From assembly GCA_946886565.1 (NCBI GenBank), contig CAMPIX010000022.1, forward strand, positions 1 to 31,701: 31,701 nucleotides of DNA, in the 5' to 3' direction. Positions 15,907 through 24,288 of the stretch are shown here, one piece after another. The first letter of the stretch is position 1. Each line of letters starts with the position of its first letter. The position numbers and the translations under genes are program-made. Below the pieces are notes generated by a model that saw only the letters and a program-made list of their open reading frames with translations, ran no database searches and was not told the DNA's origin. Origin of the DNA: an uncultured Altererythrobacter sp. (GTDB lineage Bacteria > Pseudomonadota > Alphaproteobacteria > Sphingomonadales > Sphingomonadaceae).

Positions 15907-16389
15907 ATGAAACATCAGCAAGGCGATCCCGACAAGCTCAAGACAAAGTTCTGGGCGGCGCTCGCCGATTCGCCCTACCTCTTCCTCCAGCTCGACGGCG
16001 ACAGCACGACCGCGGTCCCGATGAGTCCGCAGCTCGACAAGCACGCCGACAGCGCGATCTGGTTCTTCACCCAGAAGCGGAGCAAGTTTGCCGCGCTCGG
16101 CCCGGCTACCGCGACCTTCGAGGGGAAGGACCACGACATGTTCGCGCGCTTCCACGGCAACCTCTCGGTCGAGACCAGCCAGGAGCGCTTCGATCAGTTC
16201 TGGAACAACTTCGTCGAGGCCTGGTACGATGGCGGCAAGAACGATCCCGACATCCTTTTCCTGCGCATGGACCTCGGCCATGCGGAGATATGGGACGGCG
16301 ACATGGGCCTGCTCGACACCGCAAAGATGGCGCTCGGTATGACGGTCCACGAGGACGCCAAGCAGCAGCATACCGAGACGACGCTCTGA
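15907..16389 (+). CDS. Pyridoxamine 5'-phosphate oxidase family protein, general stress protein 26-like
   Basis: A 160-residue split-barrel flavin-binding-type protein. It starts at ATG 15907 with AAGGAG eight bases upstream. Family features are a helix KLKTKFWAALADSPYLFLQLD, the strand DSAIWFFTQKRSKFAAL and the ARFHGNLSVETSQERFDQFWNNFVEAWYDGGKNDPDILFLRM core, typical of the stress-linked pyridoxamine oxidase subfamily. The real substrate or cofactor (FMN or F420) cannot be read from sequence. It stands alone between a divergent SOS-type operon and a strong terminator, and its promoter looks EcfG-dependent, which agrees with the family's general stress link. Confidence 0.85.
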   Translation: MKHQQGDPDKLKTKFWAALADSPYLFLQLDGDSTTAVPMSPQLDKHADSAIWFFTQKRSKFAALGPATATFEGKDHDMFARFHGNLSVETSQERFDQFWNNFVEAWYDGGKNDPDILFLRMDLGHAEIWDGDMGLLDTAKMALGMTVHEDAKQQHTETTL

Positions 16390-16415
16390 CGCCGGCGACT
16401 GCCGCGCCCAACGAA

Positions 16416-16450
16416 AAGGGCCGCCTCGCGAGAGGCGGCCCTTCTTTTTT
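16416..16450. terminator. Strong, probably bidirectional intrinsic terminator
   Basis: A perfect 12-base-pair stem (16416-16427 with 16432-16443) closes a GCGA loop and is followed by C and six T (16445-16450) for the rightward gene. On the other strand the hairpin is followed by TTTT from 16418 leftward, so it can also end the leftward permease transcript. It sits between converging genes at 16389 and 16466. Confidence 0.93.
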
Positions 16451-16465
16451 CGTGGCGGCAGTCGG

Positions 16466-18046
16466 TCAGTCCGTTTTGCCGTCGGGGTGGATCGGAACCA
16501 TCGTTTCCTCGCCCCCGATATCGTCCACTACCTCGACGATCCCGCGGCCCAGATGGCTGCGGCTGCGGCTGTAGAGGAAGTAGACCAGCAGCCCCAGGAT
16601 CGTCCAACCCGGCAGGAACAGCATCGCCGCGCTTGGCAGGTTGAGGAACAGGAACACGCAGCCCACGATCGTCAGCGGGGCGATGATCCACACCGCCGGA
16701 ACCTTGAAGCCCCGCGGCCGGCCCGGATCGCGCCGCCGCAACACCATCACCGCCAGCGCCACCATGAAGAACGCGTAGAGCGTTCCGGCGTTGGAGATGT
16801 CAGCCAGTTGCCCGACCGGGAAGAACGCGGCCGCAACGGCCACGACGGCACCGGTGATCGCGGTGACGACGTGCGGCGTGCGGAACTTGGGGTGCACGCG
16901 GCTCAGCACTTCGGGCATCAGACCGTCGCGGCTCATGACGAAGAAGATGCGCGTCTGGCCGAAGATCAGGATCAGGATGACCGACGGCAGCGCGAGGATC
17001 GCGGCGATGCCGATTGCATTGCCGAACCACGAGAAGCCGAGCACCTTGAGCACATGTGCGAGCGGCTCGTTCGAGCACACCAGCGCCTCCGCATATTGCG
17101 GCATCGCACACTGGCGGGCGAGTTCGGGCGAGCCCGTCTCGAGTGGAATGCCCATCGCATCCATGATCGGCTGCCCGCCGATCGTGCCGATCGCACCCGC
17201 GGCCACGAGCACGTAGAACACGGTGCAGAACAGCAGCGAGCCGACCAGGCCGATCGGCACGTTGCGCTGCGGGTCTTTGGTCTCCTCCGCCGCGGTCGAA
17301 ACTGCATCGAAGCCGACATAGGCGAAAAACATCGTTGCCGCCGCACCCACCGCACCGAGACCGGTACCGAAACCGCCGAACACGCCCGCGGGCAGGAACG
17401 GGTTGAACCGGTCGGAGTCGAACTCGACGCTGGTCAGCGTGATAGCGACGAAGATCGTCAGCGCGGTGACCTTGATCGCCACCAGGAACGCGTTGAACTT
17501 GGCGCTTTCGCTCGTGCCGATGATCAGCAGGCTGGTGACCAGCAGGGCGATGCACAGCGCGGGCAGGTTGATGAATCCGCCCGCGGCGCCGCCGAACGCC
17601 AGCGGCCCGGCGCTAAGCCAGGCAGGCAACTCTATTCCCAATCCTCCCAGGATCGTGCCGGAGAAATATCCGGACCACCCGACAGACACGGCCGAGGCGG
17701 CGATCGCGTATTCCATGATCAGCGCCCAGCCGACCGTCCAAGCAAGGAACTCGCCCATCGTGGCGTAACTGTAAGTATAGGCGCTGCCTGCTACCGGGAT
17801 CATCGACGCAATCTCGGCATAGCAAAGAGCGGCGACGATACAGACCGCCCCGGCGATCGCGAAGGCGAGCATCAGGCCCGGCCCCGCCTTCTGCGCGCCG
17901 ACCGAGGTCAGCACGAAGATGCCCGTGCCGATGACGCAGCCGATGCCGAACAACGTGAGCTGGAACCAGCCCAGCGTCCGCTTCAGCGATTTCTTTTCCG
18001 CCGTCGCCAGAATGGCGTCGAGCGGCTTTATCCTGTCTAGGAGCAT
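16466..18046 (-). CDS. APC superfamily amino-acid permease (cationic amino acid transporter-like)
   Basis: A 526-residue inner-membrane protein with about 12-14 spans. The N terminus (MLLDRIKPLD, then LKRTLGWFQLTLFGIGCVIGTGIFVLTS) carries the unwound first helix GxGxxIGTGIF that binds substrate in APC transporters. The segment ALCYAEIASMIPVAGSAYTYSYATMGEFLAW is the second family signature. Later marks are FFAYVGFDAVSTAAEETKDPQRNVPIG and the SRDGLMPEVLSRVHPKFRTPHV loop. It resembles the CAT/YfnA group; exact substrate is unknown. Start ATG 18046 fits the family. The upstream region is the 143-base gap shared divergently with panB, where I saw no clear operator. Confidence 0.92.
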   Translation of the reverse strand: MLLDRIKPLDAILATAEKKSLKRTLGWFQLTLFGIGCVIGTGIFVLTSVGAQKAGPGLMLAFAIAGAVCIVAALCYAEIASMIPVAGSAYTYSYATMGEFLAWTVGWALIMEYAIAASAVSVGWSGYFSGTILGGLGIELPAWLSAGPLAFGGAAGGFINLPALCIALLVTSLLIIGTSESAKFNAFLVAIKVTALTIFVAITLTSVEFDSDRFNPFLPAGVFGGFGTGLGAVGAAATMFFAYVGFDAVSTAAEETKDPQRNVPIGLVGSLLFCTVFYVLVAAGAIGTIGGQPIMDAMGIPLETGSPELARQCAMPQYAEALVCSNEPLAHVLKVLGFSWFGNAIGIAAILALPSVILILIFGQTRIFFVMSRDGLMPEVLSRVHPKFRTPHVVTAITGAVVAVAAAFFPVGQLADISNAGTLYAFFMVALAVMVLRRRDPGRPRGFKVPAVWIIAPLTIVGCVFLFLNLPSAAMLFLPGWTILGLLVYFLYSRSRSHLGRGIVEVVDDIGGEETMVPIHPDGKTD

Positions 18047-18189
18047 TCTGAAATTTCCCTCCCGCTGGTGGCGCGATCTAATGCCGTCGCGCCCCGGAAT
18101 GGAGCGGGAAGCTAGCGTAAAGTCGCGTCAATACAAGCGCGCATTGCGGGGTTTCCCCGCCTTGACGCTGCGTCTAGAGACATACGGCT

Positions 18190-19059
18190 ATGTCCACCAC
18201 CTTCCAGCTCGACACTGCGACCAGCCGCGCGCATCCCACACCGCAGCCGATGCGGCGCCTCACGGTCCCCAAGATCCGCGAACGGAAGAAGGATGGCATG
18301 ACCGAGCAGCCGCTCGTCATGCTGACCGCCTACACCGCGCGTCAGGCGCAACTGCTCGATGCGCATTGCGACCTGCTGCTCGTTGGCGATTCGCTTGGGC
18401 AGGTGATCTACGGGCTCCCGTCGACCGTACCGGTGACGCTCGAGATGATGGCCAATCACGCGGCTGCGGTGGTGCGCGGGAGCTATCATTCGGTGGTGAT
18501 CGTCGACATGCCGTTCGGCAGCTACGAAGCATCGCCCGAGAAGGCCTTCGAGAGCGCGTCGCGCCTGCTCAAGGAAAGCGGCGCGGCCGGCGTGAAGCTC
18601 GAGGGCGGCGCGGCGATGGCCGAGACCGTTGCCTTCCTCACGCAGCGCGGCATTCCGGTGATGGGCCACGTCGGCCTGACTCCGCAGGCGGTCAACGTGC
18701 TGGGCGGCTATGCCGCGCGCGGCCGCAGCGATGCCGAGGCGGAGAAGATCGTTTCCGACGCCAGGGCGCTGGACGAGGCGGGCGCGTTCGCGGTCGTGGT
18801 CGAAGGCGTCGTTGAGCCGATCGCGATCGAGGTGACCGAAAGCATCGCGTGCCCGACGATCGGCATCGGCGCCTCGGCCAGGTGCGACGGCCAGGTGCTC
18901 GTATGCGAGGACATGCTCGGAATGTTCGAGCGCGTACCGCGCTTCGTGAAGCGTTACGAGGAGATGGCCGAGATCATCTCGAAAGCCGCCGAGACCTATG
19001 CCGCAGAGGTGCGCAGCCGCGCCTTCCCGGGCGAGGAGCAGACCTACCAGCCCAAGTAG
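18190..19059 (+). CDS. panB: 3-methyl-2-oxobutanoate hydroxymethyltransferase (ketopantoate synthase)
   Basis: First enzyme of pantothenate synthesis: transfers a hydroxymethyl group from methylene-tetrahydrofolate to 2-oxoisovalerate. The 289 residues show all family motifs: [14 protein letters not shown] (44-57), the Mg-binding VGDSLG (Asp67), VDMPFGSY (Asp106), VKLEGG (Lys136), [13 protein letters not shown] and PTIGIGAS, then [13 protein letters not shown]. The N-terminal 20 residues before [10 protein letters not shown] are longer than in E. coli but look like those of related sphingomonads, so ATG 18190 is kept; ATG 18250 is the alternative. No panC lies next to it. Confidence 0.96.
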   Translation: MSTTFQLDTATSRAHPTPQPMRRLTVPKIRERKKDGMTEQPLVMLTAYTARQAQLLDAHCDLLLVGDSLGQVIYGLPSTVPVTLEMMANHAAAVVRGSYHSVVIVDMPFGSYEASPEKAFESASRLLKESGAAGVKLEGGAAMAETVAFLTQRGIPVMGHVGLTPQAVNVLGGYAARGRSDAEAEKIVSDARALDEAGAFAVVVEGVVEPIAIEVTESIACPTIGIGASARCDGQVLVCEDMLGMFERVPRFVKRYEEMAEIISKAAETYAAEVRSRAFPGEEQTYQPK

Positions 19060-19128
19060 GGGCCGCGAGCCCTTGCGAAGCGAGCGCGGATTTCCTAGCG
19101 GGCGCGCTTACCTCGATGGGATTGCCGA

Positions 19129-20199
19129 ATGGCCACGCTGCTTCGTTTCTACAAGTTCTCGCTCGTTTTCACGCTGATCTGCCTCGCGCTGGGCGCATGG
19201 TATGGCTGGTCGAGTACCGGCGATCTCGGCGGCACGGCCTCGCTGCTGTGGATCATCGTCGTGCTTTCGGTACTCGAGGTTTCTCTCAGCTTCGACAACG
19301 CAGTCGTCAACGCCTCGGTGCTGAAGGAGATGGACGAGGTCTGGCAGCGCCGCTTCCTCACCTGGGGCATCGCATTCGCGGTGTTCGGAATGCGTATCGT
19401 CTTCCCGCTCGCGATCGTCGCGATCGCCGCCGGCCTGGGCCCGATCGAGACACTCAATCTCTCGCTCAACGATCCGGCGCGCTACGAGGAAATCGTCAGC
19501 TCCGCGCATGTCGGCATCGCCGGCTTCGGCGGCGCGTTCCTCGCGATGGTAGGCCTCAAGTTCTTTTTCGATCTCGACAAGGACGTGCACTGGATTCGCG
19601 TGGTCGAGGTCCAGCTCACCCGGTTCGCCGCCTTGCCTGCGGCCGAAATCGCGCTGCTGCTGCTGGTCATGTGGGGCATCTCGACGATGCTGACCCCGGC
19701 CCACGCGCTGACGTTCCTCGTCGCGGGCATCCTCGGCCTCGTCACCTTCATCGCGGTCGAGGGGGTCAACAAGATCCTCGAACTGCGCGCCGAAGCCGCG
19801 CGCCTTCAGGGCGCTGTGGTGCGCAGCGGGCTCGGCGGTTTCCTCTATCTCAACGTGCTCGACGCCTCGTTCAGTTTCGACGGCGTGATCGGCGCCTTCG
19901 CGCTGTCGAACAACATGATCGTGATCGCGCTCGGCCTCTCGATCGGCGCGATGTTCGTGCGTTCGATGACCATCCACCTCGTCAAGCAGGGCACGCTCGC
20001 GCAGTATCGTTTCCTCGAACACGGCGCGTTCTGGGCGATCATCGTGCTCGGCATGATCATGCTGTTCTCGGCCGTGGTGCACATTCCCGAGACGATCACC
20101 GGGCTGATCGGCGCGATCCTGATCGGCCTCTCGCTCTGGTGGTCGGTGCGCCACAACCGGCGCAATCCGGTTAGCGAGGACGGCTCGCCAGCCGCGTAG
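19129..20199 (+). CDS. DUF475 family integral membrane protein (TerC/YkoY-related)
   Basis: A 356-residue membrane protein with about nine spans. It carries two related motifs, one in each half: SLSFDNAVVNASVL near residue 50 and SFSFDGVIGAFALSNN near residue 250. These acidic membrane motifs are typical of the TerC superfamily, whose members are linked to tellurite resistance or metal (manganese) export; for DUF475 itself the role is unknown. Start ATG 19129 is followed directly by the first span. Its last 29 bases overlap the end of the convergent symporter gene. Confidence 0.88.
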   Translation: MATLLRFYKFSLVFTLICLALGAWYGWSSTGDLGGTASLLWIIVVLSVLEVSLSFDNAVVNASVLKEMDEVWQRRFLTWGIAFAVFGMRIVFPLAIVAIAAGLGPIETLNLSLNDPARYEEIVSSAHVGIAGFGGAFLAMVGLKFFFDLDKDVHWIRVVEVQLTRFAALPAAEIALLLLVMWGISTMLTPAHALTFLVAGILGLVTFIAVEGVNKILELRAEAARLQGAVVRSGLGGFLYLNVLDASFSFDGVIGAFALSNNMIVIALGLSIGAMFVRSMTIHLVKQGTLAQYRFLEHGAFWAIIVLGMIMLFSAVVHIPETITGLIGAILIGLSLWWSVRHNRRNPVSEDGSPAA

Positions 20200-21142
20200 C
20201 AAGCGGTGCGGACACCACCAGCTGGAGCAGGTGGTAGGCCAGCAGCGGAGCCATCACCAACCCGGCCGCCGCGGGCGGGAACAGGATCAGCGCGATCGGC
20301 GCGCCGCTGACAACGCTCTTGTGCGCTCCCGCGAACATGAACGAGATGCGCGTCGGACGGTCGAGCCGCAGAACGCCCGAGGCCAGCCAGCTTCCGCCGA
20401 AACCAGCGAGCAGGAACGCAGCGAGCAGGCCGCCGAAGATCGCCCACTGTTCCGCGCCCAGCGCCGACCACAGCCCGCGTTCGACCGCGCCCGAGAATGC
20501 CACGTAAACCGCGATGGCGATCGCCAGCCGGTCCATCCACGAGACCAGCCGCGGATGTGCGGTCACCCATGCGCGGCCGGTGCGCTGCCAGGCTTGACCC
20601 AACACGAACGGGACGACCAGCAGGCCAAGGATCTTGAGCAGCGCGTCGAGCCCGACATCGGCGGTCTCGAGGCCGCCCAGCAGCGCGAAGAGCGGAGCTG
20701 TGACGAACACTCCGGCGATATTGAGCAACGCGGCGGCGACTACCGAGGCCGCGACGTTGCCGCCCGCGAGTGAGGTATACGCGGCCGCCGACTGGACGGT
20801 CGATGCGAGCGTACCGAGGAACAGGAACCCGATCGCAATTTCCACCGGCAGACGCCCCTCGGCGATCCCCGCCAGCGTGAACCCGACGAGCGCCATCGCA
20901 CCGAAGCACCAGGCGAGCAGCGGCAGCAGGAACCGGCCGTGCCCGAGGCCGCGCAGCACCTCGTCGCGCGGCAGCCGCAGCCCGTTGAGGAAGAACAGCG
21001 CGCATATCGCGACGCTCGACACGGCCTGCGCGATCGCGCGGCCCTCTCCGACCGCGGGGACGAGGGTCGCCAGCACGATCGCGACGACCAGCAGCCGGAC
21101 CATCGGGTCGATGCGCGAGAGGATCGGGATTGCCACGCCCAC
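20171..21142 (-). CDS. Bile acid:sodium symporter family protein (YfeH/SBF-like)
   Basis: A 323-residue inner-membrane protein with about nine or ten spans, close in pattern to E. coli YfeH. Marks are RIDPMVRLLVVAIVLATLVP at the start, LFFLNGLRL, FLGTLASTVQSAAAYTSLAGGNVAAS (the crossover region), VPFVLGQAWQR and the FMFAGAHKSVVSGAPIALILFP segment. The substrate of this branch is not known. GTG 21142 is chosen because it gives the family's N-terminal length; GTG 21136 or a later ATG (MVRLL) are alternatives, and no good ribosome site decides. It starts 31 bases after the TPR gene, so it may be the last gene of the prs operon. Confidence 0.87.
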   Translation of the reverse strand: MGVAIPILSRIDPMVRLLVVAIVLATLVPAVGEGRAIAQAVSSVAICALFFLNGLRLPRDEVLRGLGHGRFLLPLLAWCFGAMALVGFTLAGIAEGRLPVEIAIGFLFLGTLASTVQSAAAYTSLAGGNVAASVVAAALLNIAGVFVTAPLFALLGGLETADVGLDALLKILGLLVVPFVLGQAWQRTGRAWVTAHPRLVSWMDRLAIAIAVYVAFSGAVERGLWSALGAEQWAIFGGLLAAFLLAGFGGSWLASGVLRLDRPTRISFMFAGAHKSVVSGAPIALILFPPAAAGLVMAPLLAYHLLQLVVSAPLATRLASRPR

Positions 21143-21173
21143 CCGATGACGCAGCGCACCGCTGCTGTCGAGG

Positions 21174-22940
21174 CTAGCGCGTGAAGTCCTGCGCCAATGT
21201 CTTCGCCGCGTCAGTCTCGTCCGAGGCTTCGAGAGCGCGAACCAGCGCGTGCGCCGCGAACGGGTTGCGCCGCTGGAGCGCATAGGCGCGTCGGGCTGCG
21301 TCGAGCGCCTGCTCGACCTCGCCACTTTGCAAAGCGACTTGCGAGGCGAACGCGAGAAGATGCGGGTCCCGCGCGCCTCCCGCAGCCAGCGCGTGATCGA
21401 GCAAGGCCTCCGCCTGAGCGGAACGCCGCGCGTCGAACGCGAGCAGCGCGAACATCGTGGCCGCTTCGCAATTCGCCGGGTCCACGGCAAGGTGTTCGCT
21501 CAGCAGCGACCAGGTTGCCGCCCGATCCCCGCGCGCGACATGCGCGGCCAGCATTCGCCGCGCGAGCGGCCAGGACCGGCGGATCGCAGCCGCGGCGCGG
21601 TATCGCTCGAGAGCACGCTCGGGCCTTCCCGCGGCGAGATACGCGTCGCCTGCGAGACCGAGTGCATCGACGGAACCGGGGAACTTCTCGCGAAAAGCCT
21701 CGGCCGCGCGCACCGCGGAATCGGGCCGGTCGGCGGCGATCAGGCCGCGCACGAGCGACACCGTGTCGCGCCCGCTCTCCTCCCCGCGCGCCTGCGCAAC
21801 CTCGAGTGGGATCGCCGCTGCAAGCTCCGTCAGTCCGCCCCGTCCCGCACGAGCGGCTTTTTCGAGCAGCGGCGCGGCCTTGTCGCGTTCGCCCAGCGCC
21901 TCGTGGGCACGGCCGACGATCTGAACGAGGTAGGGCTCCGCACCGGGCGAGGCCGCTTCGTCGGCGAAGCGATAGACAAGTTCGCGGTCGTTGCCTGCCA
22001 GGTGGAGCGCCCGCGCCAGCAAATGGCGCACACGGCGGTTGTCCGGCTGGTGCCGCAAGAGGCGGTCGAAGGTCTGGGCGGCGCTGGCGTGATTGCCGGC
22101 TTCCAGATCGACCACGCCCGCGAGCAATGCCGGGGCCGCGCTCATCTCGCCGATATCATCGCTCCGCGACAGCAGCCCCCGCGCAAGTTCGAAATCGCCC
22201 GCGCGCGCCGCCAGCGTCGCCTGATAGAAGAAAAGTCGCGGATCGCGCGGGTCGATCTCGGCCATTTGGCGAACCGCGGCGAGCATGTCGCGCGCGCGGC
22301 CCGCTTCGCCCAATGTTGCAGCATAGTCCGCCAGCACGTCGATGTCGTCGGGATCCGCTGCGAGCGCCGCTTCGAACCACGGCAGCGCCGCCGCCATGCC
22401 ATAGGCGTCGCGCACGAGCTGGCCGCGAAAGCGCAGCGCCTTGGGATTTTCCGGCCCGAGGGTGACTGCGCGTTCGCTGGCTTCCACCGCAAGCGCCTGT
22501 TCCCCGCCACGATAGCGCAGACGGCCGATCGCGACCCACAGCTCGGAGGCGAGCGGGTCGACCTCGAGTGCGCGGTCGAACACCGCCCCGGCGGCTGCGA
22601 GATTGCCGGAGCGCATCTCCAGCACGCCGAGCATCCGCAGGCCCCGCGCGCGCGACCTCGCTGAGAATTCCGCCTTTTCAAGCCATTCGCGGGCTTCCGC
22701 CAGATTGCCCTGCGCCAGCTCCGCCTCGCCCAGATAGGCGGCGAGCTGCGCGCGCGGCACGCCCTGATCAAGCATCCGGCGCAGCGCGATTTCGGCGCCG
22801 ACGCCGTCGCCGCGCTCGAGCGCCGCTTGCGCCGTTTCGAGCGGCGTCGGTGGAGGCGCTGAATCGCCGCAGGCTGCAAGCGCAAGCAGCCCTAGGCCCG
22901 CCAGCACCCCGTTGCGGAAGGTCTCAGGGCTGAAGATCAT
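21174..22940 (-). CDS. TPR-repeat lipoprotein, PrsT-like (PEP-CTERM/EPS associated)
   Basis: A 588-residue protein. Its N terminus is a lipoprotein signal: charged start, hydrophobic core GVLAGLGLLALAAC and lipobox LAAC with Cys24, so it is probably membrane-anchored in the cell envelope. The rest is built of tetratricopeptide-like repeats with the usual A-x2-x-Y/L-G and A-x3-F/L-x2-A-L-x-x-D-P spacing (for example AAGAVFDRALEVDP, AALPWFEAALAADPDD). Position next to PrsR suggests the PrsT family of PEP-CTERM loci, though PrsT proteins are usually longer. The ATG 22940 overlaps the end of prsR by 17 bases. TPR domains bind proteins; the partner is unknown. Confidence 0.85.
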   Translation of the reverse strand: MIFSPETFRNGVLAGLGLLALAACGDSAPPPTPLETAQAALERGDGVGAEIALRRMLDQGVPRAQLAAYLGEAELAQGNLAEAREWLEKAEFSARSRARGLRMLGVLEMRSGNLAAAGAVFDRALEVDPLASELWVAIGRLRYRGGEQALAVEASERAVTLGPENPKALRFRGQLVRDAYGMAAALPWFEAALAADPDDIDVLADYAATLGEAGRARDMLAAVRQMAEIDPRDPRLFFYQATLAARAGDFELARGLLSRSDDIGEMSAAPALLAGVVDLEAGNHASAAQTFDRLLRHQPDNRRVRHLLARALHLAGNDRELVYRFADEAASPGAEPYLVQIVGRAHEALGERDKAAPLLEKAARAGRGGLTELAAAIPLEVAQARGEESGRDTVSLVRGLIAADRPDSAVRAAEAFREKFPGSVDALGLAGDAYLAAGRPERALERYRAAAAIRRSWPLARRMLAAHVARGDRAATWSLLSEHLAVDPANCEAATMFALLAFDARRSAQAEALLDHALAAGGARDPHLLAFASQVALQSGEVEQALDAARRAYALQRRNPFAAHALVRALEASDETDAAKTLAQDFTR

Positions 22941-24288
22941 ACTGCTTGAGCAAGTCGTAGAGCGTCGGCCGGCTGATCCCGAGTAGCTTGGCCGTGTGCG
23001 AAATATTGCCTTCGCTGCGCGCGAGCGCGTGGCGGATCACCTTGCGGTCGGCCTGCTCGCGCGCGCTCTTGAGGTTGAGCGGCAGCTCATCCTCTTCGCT
23101 TTCGGCCGGAAGATCGAGATCTTCCGCGCCGATCGTCTTGTTCTCGGCCATGACGACCGCGCGCTTCACCCGGTTTTCCAATTCGCGCACATTGCCGGGC
23201 CACCGCCAGGCGTCGATCGCCGCCAGCGCATCGGGTGCGAAGCCCTTGATCGCCGGGTTCATCTCGGCCGCGAAGCGCTTGAGGAACGCCTTCGCGAGCA
23301 GCGTCGCGTCGCCCGGCCGCTCGGCGAGCGAGGGAATCGTTACCACGATCTCGGCAAGGCGATAGTACAGGTCTTCGCGGAACCGGCCTTCGGCGATCAT
23401 CGCCTCCAGATCCTGATGCGTGGCGCAGACGATTCGCGTGTCGACGTCGATCGGCTGGCGACCTCCGATCCGCTCGATCTGGCGCTCCTGCAGGAAGCGC
23501 AGCAACTTGACCTGCAGCGGCAGCGAGATGTCGCCGACCTCGTCGAGGAACAGCGTGCCGCCGTGCGCTTGCTCGATCTTGCCCTCCGTCGTCCTGAGAG
23601 CACCGGTAAACGCGCCCTTCTCGTGCCCGAACAGCTCGGCTTCAAGCAGCGTATCCGGGATCGCGGCGCAGTTGATGGCGACGAACCGGCCACCCGCGCG
23701 ATCGCTTGCGTTGTGGAGGCCGCGCGCCAGCAGTTCCTTGCCCGTCCCGCTTGCGCCGAGCAGCACGACGGAGAGGCCGGTGTTAGCCACACGCTCGATC
23801 GTGCGCGCCACTTTCATCATCTCGGGTGCCGCGGTGAGGAGGGTGCCGAGCACGGTCTTGTCCTCCGCCGCACGCAGCACGAGCCGCCGGTTCTCGGCTT
23901 CGATCCGGTGCAGGTTGAGCGCGCGCCGGACGATCAGGCCGAGTGCGTCGATATCGACCGGCTTGCGGTAGAAATCGTACGCCCCCCGCGCAATCGCCTC
24001 GAGTGCGCTCTCGCGTGCGCCGTGACCCGAAGCGACGATCACCTTGGTATCCGGCTTCACCGCCATGATCTCGTCGAGCACCGCAAAGCCTTCGCTGACG
24101 CCATCGGGATCGGGCGGCAGCCCCAGATCGAGCGTGACCACCGCCGGCGCATCGGCACGCAGCGCGGCGAGTGCACTTTCGCGATCGCGCGCGGGAACGA
24201 TCTCGAAGTCCTCGTAGGCCCACTTGAGCTGAGCCTGGAGTCCTTCGTCGTCCTCGACGATCAGCAGCTTGGGGCGATCCTGCGCCAT
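22924..24288 (-). CDS. prsR: PEP-CTERM-box response regulator PrsR, sigma-54 activator type
   Basis: A 454-residue NtrC-type activator. The receiver domain (1-125) has acidic residues in VEDDE and phospho-acceptor Asp54 (VVTLDLGLPPD), followed by SGHG and the Lys of RKPVD. The AAA+ domain has Walker A GASGTGKE (178-185), the sigma-54 contact loop GAFTGA (225-230, intact), Walker B GGTLFLDE (243-250) and the arginine-finger region. A Fis-type helix-turn-helix ends the protein (GNISHTAKLLGISRPTLYDLLKQY, 427-450). This architecture with PrsK upstream is that of the PEP-CTERM system regulator PrsR. Its ATG shares one base with the prsK stop (TAATG). Confidence 0.93.
   Translation of the reverse strand: MAQDRPKLLIVEDDEGLQAQLKWAYEDFEIVPARDRESALAALRADAPAVVTLDLGLPPDPDGVSEGFAVLDEIMAVKPDTKVIVASGHGARESALEAIARGAYDFYRKPVDIDALGLIVRRALNLHRIEAENRRLVLRAAEDKTVLGTLLTAAPEMMKVARTIERVANTGLSVVLLGASGTGKELLARGLHNASDRAGGRFVAINCAAIPDTLLEAELFGHEKGAFTGALRTTEGKIEQAHGGTLFLDEVGDISLPLQVKLLRFLQERQIERIGGRQPIDVDTRIVCATHQDLEAMIAEGRFREDLYYRLAEIVVTIPSLAERPGDATLLAKAFLKRFAAEMNPAIKGFAPDALAAIDAWRWPGNVRELENRVKRAVVMAENKTIGAEDLDLPAESEEDELPLNLKSAREQADRKVIRHALARSEGNISHTAKLLGISRPTLYDLLKQYDLQP

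Noticed and set aside
14719..16389. 556-residue rightward reading across the radical SAM gene and into the pyridoxamine-oxidase-like gene
   Set aside because: Only the part from ATG 15907 has family features and a ribosome site; the upstream part is antisense to the radical SAM gene.
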